Assembly: GCF_001274725.1 (NCBI RefSeq)
Contig: NZ_LGUF01000007.1
Coordinates: 1,929,629-1,993,628 of the forward strand
Length of the DNA stretch: 64,000 bases
Source: Sporosarcina globispora
GTDB taxonomy: Bacteria > Bacillota > Bacilli > Bacillales > Cytobacillaceae
Direction: 5' to 3'
Numbering within the stretch: the stretch's first letter is position 1; the number at the start of each line of letters is the position of its first letter. Of this stretch, positions 9,101 through 18,453 are shown piece by piece. The position numbers were made by a program, and so were the translations under genes. Under the pieces are notes generated by a model. That model was not told where the DNA came from. It did no database searches and saw nothing but the letters and a program-made list of their open reading frames with translations.

Positions 9101-10621
9101 TTGGGCGTTAAAGAGGATTATATATTTTGGAAACTGGCGGATTATTTCATATCTGACCATGGGTACAGAATGATTCAGCTATCTGGGGATCAGGATGAAT
9201 TGTGGCTTGAAAAGATGGAGCATAAAAGCATAAAGGCAATAAGGCTCTTAAAGTATGACCTTGACTGGAGCAATTGGATGCAGCGGGATATTGAGTTGAC
9301 TGCCCAAAAAGCGGAATCGGTCAGGAAACAGCTTGGAAAAAGAGAGATGCCGCTACTAAATATATATGTCTCTGCGTATTTGCCTGTTGATGACTATGAA
9401 TTCCGCATCACAGCTCCTTTCATGCCTGAAAACGGGAAAGCCTCCGTTCAAACCCTAATAATTGAGTCTGGAGAACCGGAAAGCCTTAGTGCAATTGAGG
9501 CAATATTCGAAACGCCATTATCGCATCCGTCCGGAAACTTTACGGAAATGGATGCTGATGCACTAAAGCATGCTGCTCTTTCTAAAGCTGTAAAAACAGC
9601 AAAGAAAGAAAAAGAAATGTTCAATTATGGGAAGCCTTTCTTTACGTATATATTCATCTTTATTCAAGTTGCTGTTTTTTTATTTTTGGAAGCAATGGGC
9701 GGGAGCACTGACACATCGACCTTAATTAAGTATGGAGCGAAATTCAATCCATTAATTCTTGAAGGGGAATGGTGGAGGTTTTTAACCCCGATCGTTCTGC
9801 ATATAGGACTGCTGCATTTATTAATGAACACACTTGCCTTATATTATCTTGGTTCGGCAGTTGAACGTGTGTATGGAAAACTAAGGTTCCTGTTTATCTA
9901 TTTGGCTGCCGGGTTTGGCGGAACATTAGCCAGTTTCATTTTTAGCCCTACACTTTCAGCTGGTGCAAGCGGGGCTATTTTTGGCTGTTTTGGAGCACTT
10001 TTATATTTTGGATTCATCTATCCAAGCCTTTTCTTCCGAACAATGGGATTTAATATTCTTGTTGTATTGGGAATAAACCTTGCATTTGGGTTTACCATTC
10101 CAGGGATTGATAACGCTGGCCATATTGGCGGGCTGATTGGCGGGTTTCTTGCCACTGGCATTGTGCATTTTCCAAAGAAGAAAAGGGCATCGCTTCAGTT
10201 CCTATTTTTAGCTGTATCGGTCTGTCTGACTGCTGGCTTATTGAAATATGGATTCAATGAACCGGGCAGGCTATTAAATGAACAAACTGCAATGGTAATG
10301 GCCCAGGAGCATATCAATGCTGAGGAGTATGAAAAGGCTCGTTTAATGCTTGCTGATTTTATTAATGAAGGGAATGCCTCCCCAGAAGTTTATTTCCTGT
10401 TATCATATACGGAAATAAAAGTGGGGCAATTAGAAGAAGCAAAAGAACATCTTCTCCATGTGGTTAAGGAAGAACCTTCTTTCCACGAAGCGCATTATAA
10501 TCTGGCACTGATCTATTTAGAAGAGGAAAACTCGGAAAAAGCAAGGCATCATGCTCAAAAAGCCGCTGATCTTAAACCGGATCAGGAAGAGTATCAAAAG
10601 CTATTGAACCAAATAAAATAG
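9101..10621 (+). CDS. gluP: Rhomboid intramembrane serine protease with TPR repeats (GluP/YqgP)
   Basis: Membrane protease, about 506 residues. It has a cytosolic N-terminal domain of about 175 residues, then a rhomboid core with the conserved HxxMN helix (HIGLLHLLMNTLALY), the catalytic serine in SAGASGAIFG near residue 289, and the catalytic His in AGHIGGLIGG near 341. Three C-terminal TPR-like repeats follow. B. subtilis YqgP acts in membrane quality control and cleaves the magnesium transporter MgtE with FtsH. The start is uncertain: TTG 9101 has GGGGGAAG upstream, and GTG 9089 is an alternative adding four residues. Confidence 0.92.
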   Translation: MGVKEDYIFWKLADYFISDHGYRMIQLSGDQDELWLEKMEHKSIKAIRLLKYDLDWSNWMQRDIELTAQKAESVRKQLGKREMPLLNIYVSAYLPVDDYEFRITAPFMPENGKASVQTLIIESGEPESLSAIEAIFETPLSHPSGNFTEMDADALKHAALSKAVKTAKKEKEMFNYGKPFFTYIFIFIQVAVFLFLEAMGGSTDTSTLIKYGAKFNPLILEGEWWRFLTPIVLHIGLLHLLMNTLALYYLGSAVERVYGKLRFLFIYLAAGFGGTLASFIFSPTLSAGASGAIFGCFGALLYFGFIYPSLFFRTMGFNILVVLGINLAFGFTIPGIDNAGHIGGLIGGFLATGIVHFPKKKRASLQFLFLAVSVCLTAGLLKYGFNEPGRLLNEQTAMVMAQEHINAEEYEKARLMLADFINEGNASPEVYFLLSYTEIKVGQLEEAKEHLLHVVKEEPSFHEAHYNLALIYLEEENSEKARHHAQKAADLKPDQEEYQKLLNQIK

Positions 10622-10698
10622 TAATACAATCTAATAATCCACTGAATTTTCAGATTGCTTCCTGGGAAATAATCTCTTCATTTCCGCAAATTTTCATG

Positions 10699-10732
10699 AA
10701 TCATGCCAATCATTGGTATGATTTTTTTTTTG
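10699..10732 (+). terminator. Terminator after gluP
   Basis: Long stem AATCATGCCAA / TTGGTATGATT (one GU pair) with a 3-nt loop, followed by nine or ten T. Confidence 0.85.
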
Positions 10733-10768
10733 CATGTCTATGATGTTGAATAGTATGCAAGGAAAAGA

Positions 10769-12256
10769 ATGGAACAGATTGCTGAGGTGGGGATTTTGGA
10801 AAAGGCCAGAAGGGAGCCTGTAAAGGTTTCACTGAAAGAAAATATTGATTATCTCAGGGGCGCTCTTGGAGTTGAAAAAAGCTTTGATGTTATTCAGCTT
10901 GATGTGGAATATGCAGAAAGGGAAATGGCTTTATATCTTATAGATGGCTTTGTAAAAGATGATATATTGCACTACCTGATGAAAATGCTTGCTGGTCTGG
11001 ATAAAGGCCAGCTGGAGGGGGATACACTTTCCCGGCTAATAAAAACGTATATACCTTACGTTGAGGTTGAAACAACTGATGATCTGGATAAAGTTGTGGA
11101 TATGGTGCTGGCTGGTCCAACTGCATTAGTCGTGGATGGTGTCGATGAAGTGATTCTTATTGATGCCCGAACATATCCGGTAAGAGGCCCTCAGGAGCCT
11201 GATATTGAACGTGTTGTCCGCGGTTCAAGGGATGGTTTTGTAGAAACACTCGTTTTTAATACAGCTTTAACGAGGAGAAGAATTAGAGACAGGACCCTCC
11301 GCATGGAATATATGCAGGTGGGCAGGCGTTCTAAAACAGATATTGTTGTCAGTTATATTGAAGATATTGCGGATCCTGAAATGGTCAAAAAGATAAAGGA
11401 GTCTATCTCTAAAATTGATACTGATGGATTGCCGATGGCTGAAAAATCAATAGAGGAATTTATTTCAGGCCGTCATTGGAATCCGTATCCTATGGTAAGG
11501 TATACGGAAAGGCCTGATACCGCAGCAACCCATCTTTATGAAGGTCATGTCTGCATCATTGTCGATGGTTCTCCGAGTGTCATCATAACACCGACAACCT
11601 TTTGGCATCACCTGCAGCATGCAGAGGAATATCGGAATAAGCCGCTTGTAGGTGCCTATTTGCGGTTTGTCCGCTTTTTGGCAGTTTGGGCCTCCATTTT
11701 TCTTTTGCCATTATGGTACTTATTTGCGATAGAGCCACAGCTGCTCCCCAATGCATTATCATATATTGGCCCAAACGAAACAGGACAGCTGCCATTAGTC
11801 GTTCAGTTCCTTATGATAGAGCTTGGGCTTGATATGCTGAGGATGGCTGCAATCCATACCCCTTCTGCACTGGCAACTGCACTAGGACTGGTGGCAGCAC
11901 TGATGATTGGCCAGGTAGCCGTTGAAGTTGGATTGTTCATTAATGAAGTAATTCTTTATTTAGCGATAGCGGCCATCGGGACTTTTTCAACACCTAGCTA
12001 TGAAATGAGTCTCGCCAACAGACTGATAAGAATCGGCCTGCTGATTGCAACAAGTATGTTCCATACATATGGATATGTAGTTGGCATCCTGCTGCTGATT
12101 ATAATGCTGGCGAGAATGAAGTCTTTCGGAGTGCCATACTTGTGGCCATTTATCCCTTTCAATCTGAGAGCATTCAGGGATGTTTTGATCAGATCTCCGA
12201 TTCCATTGAAGAACAGGCGGCCGCGTTTCCTCCATCCAAAAGATCCAGACCGCTAA
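10769..12256 (+). CDS. GerA-family spore germination protein, SpoVAF-like
   Basis: A 495-residue protein of the GerA A-subunit family (PF03323), closest by feel to SpoVAF. A cytosolic N-terminal region of about 280 residues (DGFVKDDILHYLM, RGSRDGFVETLVFN) is followed by about five membrane helices and a conserved basic tail (PLKNRRPRFLHPKDPDR). It would act in the spore inner membrane with other germination proteins. The start is either ATG 10769 (AAGGA site) or TTG 10796, which is preceded by a better GAGGTGGGG site and matches typical SpoVAF N-termini. It stands alone, not in a spoVA operon. Confidence 0.88.
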   Translation: MEQIAEVGILEKARREPVKVSLKENIDYLRGALGVEKSFDVIQLDVEYAEREMALYLIDGFVKDDILHYLMKMLAGLDKGQLEGDTLSRLIKTYIPYVEVETTDDLDKVVDMVLAGPTALVVDGVDEVILIDARTYPVRGPQEPDIERVVRGSRDGFVETLVFNTALTRRRIRDRTLRMEYMQVGRRSKTDIVVSYIEDIADPEMVKKIKESISKIDTDGLPMAEKSIEEFISGRHWNPYPMVRYTERPDTAATHLYEGHVCIIVDGSPSVIITPTTFWHHLQHAEEYRNKPLVGAYLRFVRFLAVWASIFLLPLWYLFAIEPQLLPNALSYIGPNETGQLPLVVQFLMIELGLDMLRMAAIHTPSALATALGLVAALMIGQVAVEVGLFINEVILYLAIAAIGTFSTPSYEMSLANRLIRIGLLIATSMFHTYGYVVGILLLIIMLARMKSFGVPYLWPFIPFNLRAFRDVLIRSPIPLKNRRPRFLHPKDPDR

Positions 12257-12265
12257 ACCTATATT

Positions 12266-12303
12266 ATCCCTCCCTGGCTGCTGAGCCAGGGAGGGATTTT
12301 TTA
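12266..12303 (+). terminator. Strong terminator after the SpoVAF-like gene
   Basis: 14-bp perfect stem (12266-12279 with 12284-12297), 4-nt loop, then a T-run. Confidence 0.95.
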
Positions 12304-12346
12304 CATTAATCCAGGAGTCTTATACAATTCTGGTAGCTTCCCTATC

Positions 12347-12375
12347 TTGAGAAGGATGAAAATTTAGATTATACT
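12347..12375 (+). promoter_or_regulatory. Sigma-A type promoter for yqgQ-glcK
   Basis: TTGAGA at 12347-12352 and TATACT at 12370-12375 with a 17-bp spacer, 40 bp before yqgQ. Confidence 0.65.
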
Positions 12376-12415
12376 TTATTGTGGTATAAACTTATCGATA
12401 AGGTAGAGTGACAGA

Positions 12416-12616
12416 ATGAAAACCATTTATGATATACAGCAATTCCTGAAGAAATATGGGACAATAATCTACATAGGGGATCGAGAAGCTGATTTGGAGC
12501 TTATGGCAGCTGAATTAAAAGAGCTATATGATTCTCAGCTTATTGATGTAAAAGATTACCAAAGCAGCATCTTAATACTACGGACTGAAATTCAGAATTT
12601 TAAAGAGAAAAAATAG
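12416..12616 (+). CDS. yqgQ: YqgQ family protein (DUF910)
   Basis: A 66-residue cytosolic protein with the DUF910 pattern: TIYDIQQFLKKYGTIIYIGD, then a helical acidic segment ending LILRTEI. B. subtilis YqgQ has been shown structurally to be a helical bundle and was proposed to bind nucleic acid; the function is not established. It is the first gene of a two-gene unit with glcK, 19 bp upstream. Confidence 0.88.
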   Translation: MKTIYDIQQFLKKYGTIIYIGDREADLELMAAELKELYDSQLIDVKDYQSSILILRTEIQNFKEKK

Positions 12617-12635
12617 ACAGAAAAGGTGATTGAGT

Positions 12636-13598
12636 TTGGCTGAAAAATGGCTGGTTGGGGTAGATTTAGGCGGAACAACTACAAAACTTGCTTTTATCAA
12701 CTACTATGGGGAAATAATTCATAAGTGGGAAATTCCCACTGATAATAGTGAAGAAGGAAAATATATTACGATAAATATAGCTAAAGCCATCGATCATAAA
12801 TTGGAGGAATTGGATTTAAGCAAGGACAAAATCATCGGCATTGGCATGGGAGCACCAGGTCCTGTAAATCTTGCAACAGGTGTTGTTTATAACACAGTGA
12901 ATTTAGGCTGGAAAGATAATTACCCGCTGAAGGATCTGCTTGAAGTGGAAACATCACTTCAAGTCATCATTGATAATGATGCTAATTGCGCTGCTCTCGG
13001 TGAAATGTGGAAGGGTGCCGGAAATGGGGCGAAAGATCTTGTATGTGTCACACTTGGTACAGGAGTCGGCGGGGGTGTAATTGCCAACGGAGATATTGTG
13101 CAGGGTGTCAGCGGGGCTGCTGGTGAAATAGGCCACATTACTTCTGTTCCTGCTGGCGGAGCTCAGTGCAATTGCGGGAAAACGGGCTGCCTTGAAACAA
13201 TAGCATCTGCAACAGGCATTGTCAGGCAGGCTCTTGAAAAACTGAAAGCGGGTGGAGATGGGGCTCTCTCCGATTTGTATAAAGAGAATGGGGCTATCAC
13301 CGCAAAGGATGTTTTCGATTCGGCAAGGAATGGGGATGAAACATCTCTTCTTGTAATCAATGAAACAGCTATGCACCTTGGACTGGCATTGGCAAATATT
13401 GCAAATACCTTAAATCCGGAAAAAATAGTGTTAGGCGGAGGAGTATCTAAAGCAGGGGATGTTCTGCTGAAGCCTGTTATTGAAAACTTCGTTAAATTTG
13501 CATTTCCAGGAGTGAAGGAATCCACAGTTATTGATATTGCGACATTGGGCAATGATGCCGGTGTAATTGGCGCAGCCTGGCTTGCTAAAAATAAATAA
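12636..13598 (+). CDS. glcK: ROK-family glucokinase
   Basis: Phosphorylates glucose with ATP in the cytosol. At 320 residues it is the usual length. The N-terminal phosphate loop is [21 protein letters not shown] and the sugar-binding [10 protein letters not shown] follow, then [12 protein letters not shown], the ROK zinc site [10 protein letters not shown] near residues 178-187, and the C-terminal [10 protein letters not shown]. The TTG at 12636 is chosen because AGGTGAT is 5-6 bp before it and homologues begin at this residue. A TTG two codons earlier is possible. Confidence 0.95.
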   Translation: MAEKWLVGVDLGGTTTKLAFINYYGEIIHKWEIPTDNSEEGKYITINIAKAIDHKLEELDLSKDKIIGIGMGAPGPVNLATGVVYNTVNLGWKDNYPLKDLLEVETSLQVIIDNDANCAALGEMWKGAGNGAKDLVCVTLGTGVGGGVIANGDIVQGVSGAAGEIGHITSVPAGGAQCNCGKTGCLETIASATGIVRQALEKLKAGGDGALSDLYKENGAITAKDVFDSARNGDETSLLVINETAMHLGLALANIANTLNPEKIVLGGGVSKAGDVLLKPVIENFVKFAFPGVKESTVIDIATLGNDAGVIGAAWLAKNK

Positions 13599-13604
13599 AA
13601 TGAT

Positions 13605-13634
13605 AAAAAGTACCTGTTCTGCAGGTGCTTTTTT
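13605..13634 (+). terminator. Terminator after glcK
   Basis: Stem AAAAAGTACCTG / CAGGTGCTTTTT with a 5-nt loop and T-run. Confidence 0.88.
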
Positions 13635-13770
13635 CTTTGCTCAATAACAGTGATAGACCTTAAGACACATCTGGTTCCTGTTTCATAACAGCAATTCAAT
13701 TTTACACAGTCCAACAGTCATCTTTTTTTCGTTTCCTCATAAAATTGAAATGATGGAAAGGGGGAGAAAG

Positions 13771-14958
13771 ATGAAAGTCAAAGTCCGGTCCGGAGACTCC
13801 TTATGGTATTACAGTCAGCTCTTTATGGTGCCAGTCATTCTCATTGCTGATTCCAATCCTGGCGTTAATCCTAAATCGCTGCAGATCGGCCAGGAAATTG
13901 ATATTCCGGGTTTTACATTGCAAAATTATACGATTAGACAAGGTGACACCTTTTGGAAGCTGAGTACTTCCCGAAACCTCTCAGCAGATGCTCTTCTCCT
14001 GGTTAATCAAACCCTTAATCCAAACAGCCTGCCCATTGGTACAGTTATAAAGCTGCCAAGGCGGGTTATTTCTCCAATCGTATCAGGCAGGAGAAGTTAT
14101 GATTATCATGCTTTAACAGCGGATATTTCCATGCTGGCCGATATTTATCCATTTATAAAAGTAAGTACAATTGGCAAAAGTGTCCTTGGGAAGCCAATTC
14201 AGGAGATACGTCTTGGAAAAGGGAATAAAAAAGTGCAAATCAATGCATCATTTCATGCAAACGAATGGATTACAACGCCTATACTAATGGCTTTGCTAAA
14301 CAGTTTTCTTTTATCCATTACAAATGTACGGCCGATTAGAGGAGTTTCAACAATGCCTTTATATAATTCCGTTGACCTTTCCATAGTGCCAATGGTTAAT
14401 CCTGATGGGGTTGATCTTGTCCTAAATGGGCCACCTCCAGAAGTCAGGGAAGAAGTTATCGCCATTAATAGGGGAAGCACTGATTTTACAGGCTGGAAGG
14501 CCAATATCAGGGGTGTTGATTTAAATAAACAGTATCCTGCAAAATGGGATTTTGAAAAGGAAAGGTCTGAACAAAATGCTCCTGCACCAAGAGATTATCT
14601 TGGGGTGGCCCCGTTAACTGAACCTGAAGCCATTGCCATGGCGGAACTTGCAAGAAATAATCAATTTGATCGGATGCTAGCCTTTCATACTCAAGGCGCA
14701 GAATTTTATTGGGGATATGAGGGATTGGAGCCGCCGGAATCACAGGTAATCGCGCTTGAGTTCGAGCGTGTCAGCGGGTATAAAGCAGTTCAATACATTG
14801 ATAGTTTTGCGGGTTATAAAGATTGGTTTATACAGGAGTTCCGGAGACCGGGATTCACAATAGAACTGGGAAGAGGCATTAATCCGCTGCCGCTTTCACA
14901 GTATGATGAAATTTATGAAGAGGTGCTGGGCATTTTTCTTGCATCACTTTATATGTGA
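13771..14958 (+). CDS. yqgT: LysM-containing M14 peptidase, gamma-D-glutamyl-L-diamino acid endopeptidase type (YqgT)
   Basis: A 395-residue peptidase. Two N-terminal LysM repeats (about residues 2-45 and 50-95, each with a GD-x2-W core) should bind peptidoglycan. A zinc carboxypeptidase M14 domain follows, with the zinc ligands in FHANEW, NPDGVD substrate residues, the third ligand His in AFHTQG, and the catalytic Glu in FTIELGRG. The family cleaves gamma-D-Glu-meso-diaminopimelate bonds of muropeptides. No signal peptide is seen, as for spore-associated relatives. The ATG at 13771 follows GGGGGAG; upstream ATGs are less well placed. Confidence 0.9.
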   Translation: MKVKVRSGDSLWYYSQLFMVPVILIADSNPGVNPKSLQIGQEIDIPGFTLQNYTIRQGDTFWKLSTSRNLSADALLLVNQTLNPNSLPIGTVIKLPRRVISPIVSGRRSYDYHALTADISMLADIYPFIKVSTIGKSVLGKPIQEIRLGKGNKKVQINASFHANEWITTPILMALLNSFLLSITNVRPIRGVSTMPLYNSVDLSIVPMVNPDGVDLVLNGPPPEVREEVIAINRGSTDFTGWKANIRGVDLNKQYPAKWDFEKERSEQNAPAPRDYLGVAPLTEPEAIAMAELARNNQFDRMLAFHTQGAEFYWGYEGLEPPESQVIALEFERVSGYKAVQYIDSFAGYKDWFIQEFRRPGFTIELGRGINPLPLSQYDEIYEEVLGIFLASLYM

Positions 14959-15059
14959 AAAAATTAGTCTTGAAAATGTTTCCGTATTGTATTTTAATCG
15001 AGCAGACATTAAAATAACTAACATACAAACTTATCTAAGCCAATAGTTCTATTAAAACC

Positions 15060-15099
15060 AGCCGCTTTTCCAAATCGAAGACGGAAAAACGGCTTTTTC
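15060..15099 (+). terminator. Terminator after yqgT
   Basis: Stem AGCCGCTTTTCC / GGAAAAACGGCT with one mismatch and an 11-nt loop, followed by T-run. Confidence 0.8.
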
Positions 15100-15184
15100 C
15101 TATTAAATTCATTAAATCTATTATTTTTGAAACATTTTCACGCTTTTTACGTACTTATAATTAGGGAGAAAAGGAGGTGCGGAT

Positions 15185-16348
15185 TTGATAAAGACACAAT
15201 CTACATATCAAGGGAAGTTTCTTTTTTTATTTTCTATTCTAGTGTTTTCACTATTTTTGATAACCGGCTGTGAAAAGCCGGAAAAAACTGAGATGCAGCA
15301 GGAACAGAAACAAGAAACAGAAACCTCTGAACCTTCCGCACCTGCTGATGAAGGTCAAAAAAAGAGCGCTAAGACTATTCAGATTAAAGCTGGTGAATTT
15401 CAGGGAGCAAATGGATGGCTCAGCGATGATAAAATTGTTTACACCTTAAATGAGGGAACAGATTCCAGGGTTTTTGCCTACAACCTATTTACCGGTGACC
15501 AAACTCTTCTCTACGAAAGTTCGTACCCGATTGCTTCCGTAACGGTCAGCCCAGCTGGCAAGTATGTTCTGGTTCGTTCATCACCAGGCACTTATGAAGG
15601 GATCTTAACAGTTGTAAAAGCAAATGGGAAAGTTGTTTGGGAAGAAAACATTTCAGGATTTGATTTTGCTGTGGAGTGGAACCCTTATCACGAAGAATCT
15701 ATATTAATTGCTTCTTTTACTGAAGACTGGTCTTTTACATCCTACCATGTCGATATTGCAAAAGGTACATCAGAAGAAATAAACCTCAGGGAGCCCTTTG
15801 TCAAATGGGGTGATTCAAAACATCTCTTATTCCTTGATTGGGACAGTGAAAACCCATCACTTTTTGCACCGTTAGTTAAAAAATCAATTGATGGAAATAA
15901 TGAAACTGAGGTTAAGCCAGACATTTTTCAATTCGATTCAGCCAAAGATAGAGTTATGACCATTACTGTGCCGGCAAATCAATCAGACCAAGCTGTCTAT
16001 ACTTTTTTGGATAATGATTTCGGGAAGCTATCATCGTTTTCGGTACCTCATTTGACAAGTTATTCGGATTGGCTGGTGCCTTATTATGACTGGACTCCAC
16101 ATGGATTTATTACTTTTCAGCCATTGTATAGCGCTGAAAGTGATATGTATGCAGGAGGATTTCAGCTAATATCCGTTGACAGTGAATCAGGAGATAAGGA
16201 AGTGTTTTTTGAAGACATGGAAAATGTCCCGCTCAGCTGCTCACCAAATGGCACAGCCTGTTTAGCAGGATTTTACCTCGAAGATTTAATTATGCTGGAC
16301 AAAAAAGCAATCATCCCGTTGGTAGAACATCACAATGATAAAATGTAA
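15185..16348 (+). CDS. yqgU: Lipoprotein YqgU, beta-propeller-like
   Basis: A 387-residue exported lipoprotein. The signal peptide has a hydrophobic core (FLFLFSILVFSLFLITGC) ending in lipobox ITGC. A Glu/Gln-rich linker follows, then WD/TolB-like repeats (for example YPIASVTVSPAGKYVLVRSS and FDFAVEWNPYHEESILIASF) suggesting a beta-propeller. The function is unknown. It begins with TTG at 15185, supported by a perfect AAGGAGGTG 5 bp before; no ATG is near. yqgV follows 15 bp later. Confidence 0.83.
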   Translation: MIKTQSTYQGKFLFLFSILVFSLFLITGCEKPEKTEMQQEQKQETETSEPSAPADEGQKKSAKTIQIKAGEFQGANGWLSDDKIVYTLNEGTDSRVFAYNLFTGDQTLLYESSYPIASVTVSPAGKYVLVRSSPGTYEGILTVVKANGKVVWEENISGFDFAVEWNPYHEESILIASFTEDWSFTSYHVDIAKGTSEEINLREPFVKWGDSKHLLFLDWDSENPSLFAPLVKKSIDGNNETEVKPDIFQFDSAKDRVMTITVPANQSDQAVYTFLDNDFGKLSSFSVPHLTSYSDWLVPYYDWTPHGFITFQPLYSAESDMYAGGFQLISVDSESGDKEVFFEDMENVPLSCSPNGTACLAGFYLEDLIMLDKKAIIPLVEHHNDKM

Positions 16349-16363
16349 AAAAGGAGCTTGGAT

Positions 16364-16678
16364 ATGGCAATTGCAGATGTTACAGTAATTCCGATTGGAA
16401 CGGAAACGCCAAGTGTCAGCAGTTATGTAGCAGACATTCAGCGTGTATTGAAAAAATACGAAGAAAGCGGCAAAATCAGATTTCAGCTGACACCCATGAA
16501 TACGATAATTGAAGGGGAGCTTCCTGATTTGTTTGAGGTTATTCAGGCAATGCATGAAGTCCCTTTTGAAAAAGGGCTAATGAGAGTGGCGACGAATATC
16601 CGCATTGATGATAGGCGTGATGTTAAAAGGAAAATGGAAGAAAAAGTTCAAAGGGTCGAAAGTCAGTTAAAAAGCTGA
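16364..16678 (+). CDS. yqgV: Thiamine-binding-like protein, UPF0045/MTH1187 family (YqgV)
   Basis: A 104-residue ferredoxin-like fold protein of the UPF0045 family (DVTVIPIGTETPSVSSYVADI at the N-terminus, then QLTPMNTIIEGELPDLFEVIQAMH split over two strands). Members bind hydroxymethylpyrimidine or thiamine in some species. B. subtilis YqgV is of similar length and position. The ATG at 16364 is 8 bp after AAGGAGC; a TTG at 16358 adds two residues. Confidence 0.86.
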   Translation: MAIADVTVIPIGTETPSVSSYVADIQRVLKKYEESGKIRFQLTPMNTIIEGELPDLFEVIQAMHEVPFEKGLMRVATNIRIDDRRDVKRKMEEKVQRVESQLKS

Positions 16679-16679
16679 A

Positions 16680-16716
16680 AATAAAAGGGCTCCCCTTTAG
16701 GGAAGCCCTTTTATTG
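16680..16716. terminator. Bidirectional terminator after yqgV
   Basis: Near-perfect long stem AATAAAAGGGCT...AGCCCTTTTATT with a TTTA loop. The A and T runs allow function on either strand, toward convergent yqgW. Confidence 0.88.
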
Positions 16717-16754
16717 TCAAGCTCCATGCGCCAGCGGCTCATGCTAGGCTTTTC

Positions 16755-16928
16755 TTAGTGAACAGCAGGATATCCACTGTTAATTATGGTCATTACAGAG
16801 AACCATCCGAAGACAGCAAGTGTACCTACAGCAAAAACCAAGCCAAGGAAGTTCTTGTTTTTCAGTGCGCTAACAGCACCAAAAGCTGCAAGAACTGCGA
16901 CTAATGCAAAAATGATTGGTAGTCCCAT
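16755..16928 (-). CDS. yqgW: Small membrane protein YqgW (DUF2759)
   Basis: A 57-residue protein with two hydrophobic helices (PIIFALVAVLAAFGAV and FLGLVFAVGTLAVFGWFSVM) joined by a short basic turn KNKN. It fits DUF2759/YqgW by size, pattern and location. The start at 16928 follows AAAGGGGG on the minus strand; longer forms lack a site. Function unknown. Confidence 0.8.
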   Translation of the reverse strand: MGLPIIFALVAVLAAFGAVSALKNKNFLGLVFAVGTLAVFGWFSVMTIINSGYPAVH

Positions 16929-17053
16929 TAAAACAGCCCCCTTTATTTCGTGATCAGCAGGCAAAAGCCATATCAAAATCATTCTTCAGGTTATATACCC
17001 ATTATGTAAAACCCAAGTATATACATTCGTCCTTTATTTTATATTTTTTTCTT

Positions 17054-17527
17054 CTATTTGTCGAGGTCTAAAAATGACACTTGTATGTCATATGCTTCAG
17101 CAATGCCGATTATTAAATCCTTTAAATGAAGCTCAGAAAAATAAACCATTTTATCTTCTTTTGCCGTAAAAACTAAATGTTCCTGAAATTGATAGACAGC
17201 CATCTGGATATCTTCTGAATGGCCCCCAGTTATTGTAAAGGCGCAAAGGGGCTCAGTAAATAAGCAGGATCCGCTGTCTATTTCTATGGCAAAGTCATTA
17301 AAAGTTTCTCCCTTTTCACCGGATTTTATGTAATAGAGCTTGAAAAATCCTTCAAAAAGTCCAGCTTCGACAAGGACATTTTTTGTAAAATCTGCATGAT
17401 CCATCTGCTCAAACATGAAAGTGTTCTGCTGAAAATCGAACAGTTCAGTTTCCATTCTTATCAGATTCATGAATTCGGGTACTTCTTGAATGATATAGCT
17501 GGCTTCAACACCATATAGAGTTTGCAT
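17054..17527 (-). CDS. Hypothetical cytosolic protein
   Basis: I do not recognise this 157-residue protein. It is acidic, without signal or membrane segments, and mixes strands and helices (LYGVEASYIIQEVPEFMNLI at the start and LHLKDLIIGIAEAYDIQVSFL at the end). The ATG at 17527 has AAAGGAG well placed; an extended start at 17557 has none. It is a single-gene unit, divergent from yqgX. It has no B. subtilis counterpart at this spot that I can recall. Confidence 0.6.
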   Translation of the reverse strand: MQTLYGVEASYIIQEVPEFMNLIRMETELFDFQQNTFMFEQMDHADFTKNVLVEAGLFEGFFKLYYIKSGEKGETFNDFAIEIDSGSCLFTEPLCAFTITGGHSEDIQMAVYQFQEHLVFTAKEDKMVYFSELHLKDLIIGIAEAYDIQVSFLDLDK

Positions 17528-17615
17528 CTTATTCTCCTTTTTGCAGATTTTAGGCATTCCAGACTGTTATAGTGTAAAATAATTGATAAATAAACTAATA
17601 ATGGGGGTGAAAGCA

Positions 17616-18251
17616 ATGGAATGGAATCAGATCCCTCTTGGCCCATTGCAAACAAACTGTTACGTCCTAACGAATGAAAAAAAAGAATGTTTAATCTTTG
17701 ACCCTGGTGAAGAAAGCAGAAAACTAAGCGGTTTTATTGAACAAAAAGGGTTAAAGCCTCTAGCGGTAATTCTTACTCATGCCCACTTTGACCACATTGG
17801 TGCTGTCGACGATATAAGAGACCTATTTTCAATTCCTGTATACATACATGATAAAGAAGCAGTATGGCTTCCGGATCCAGCCTTAAATGGCTCTCACCTT
17901 TTTAAGATAGGCAAGCTGATAAAAGCCAGACCCGCCGACCATATTATAACAGGGGAACAGGAATTAAGCATAGGTGAATTTAACTTTGCCATTCTTGAGA
18001 CACCAGGCCATTCCCCCGGCAGCATTTCGCTTTATTTTAAAGAGGCAGATCTCGTGGTTGCGGGTGACGCGCTATTCAGCGGGAGCATCGGGCGCACAGA
18101 CCTGCCGGGCGGCAATCATCAGCAGCTTCTTGAAAGCATACATAATAAGCTTTTGGCATTGCCTGAAGAAACTAAGGTATTGCCTGGACATGGACCTGTT
18201 ACGACTATTGGGCAGGAAATGGATTCAAATCCATTTCTGAATGGGTTCTGA
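17616..18251 (+). CDS. yqgX: MBL-fold metallo-hydrolase YqgX (glyoxalase II-like)
   Basis: A 211-residue metallo-beta-lactamase fold enzyme. Metal ligands are in THAHFDHIGA, then the His in TPGHSPGSIS, the bridging Asp in VVAGDALF and the last His in LPGHGPVT. The compact GloB-like form suggests a thioester hydrolase (hydroxyacylglutathione or bacillithiol type); the substrate is inferred. The ATG at 17616 has GGGGGTGA 5 bp before; alternative in-frame ATG 17601 overlaps that site. Confidence 0.9.
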   Translation: MEWNQIPLGPLQTNCYVLTNEKKECLIFDPGEESRKLSGFIEQKGLKPLAVILTHAHFDHIGAVDDIRDLFSIPVYIHDKEAVWLPDPALNGSHLFKIGKLIKARPADHIITGEQELSIGEFNFAILETPGHSPGSISLYFKEADLVVAGDALFSGSIGRTDLPGGNHQQLLESIHNKLLALPEETKVLPGHGPVTTIGQEMDSNPFLNGF

Positions 18252-18259
18252 ATGTAAAT

Positions 18260-18293
18260 AGAAAAGCCCTTCTCTAAAGAGAAGGGCTTTTCT
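18260..18293 (+). terminator. Terminator after yqgX
   Basis: Perfect stem AGAAAAGCCCTTCTC / GAGAAGGGCTTTTCT with a TAAA loop. Confidence 0.9.
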
Positions 18294-18453
18294 GGGGGAT
18301 GCTTTATTCATATAAAATGGGAGGGGATATAGTTAAGCTACTACATTAACAATATAACAGAGAAAACACTATGTCAATAGTGAAAACGGTGAGGAAACCA
18401 ATATGATTAGCAGCTGTTAATAAGCTGGATTTCTCTGGGAAAAAGGAGTTTAT

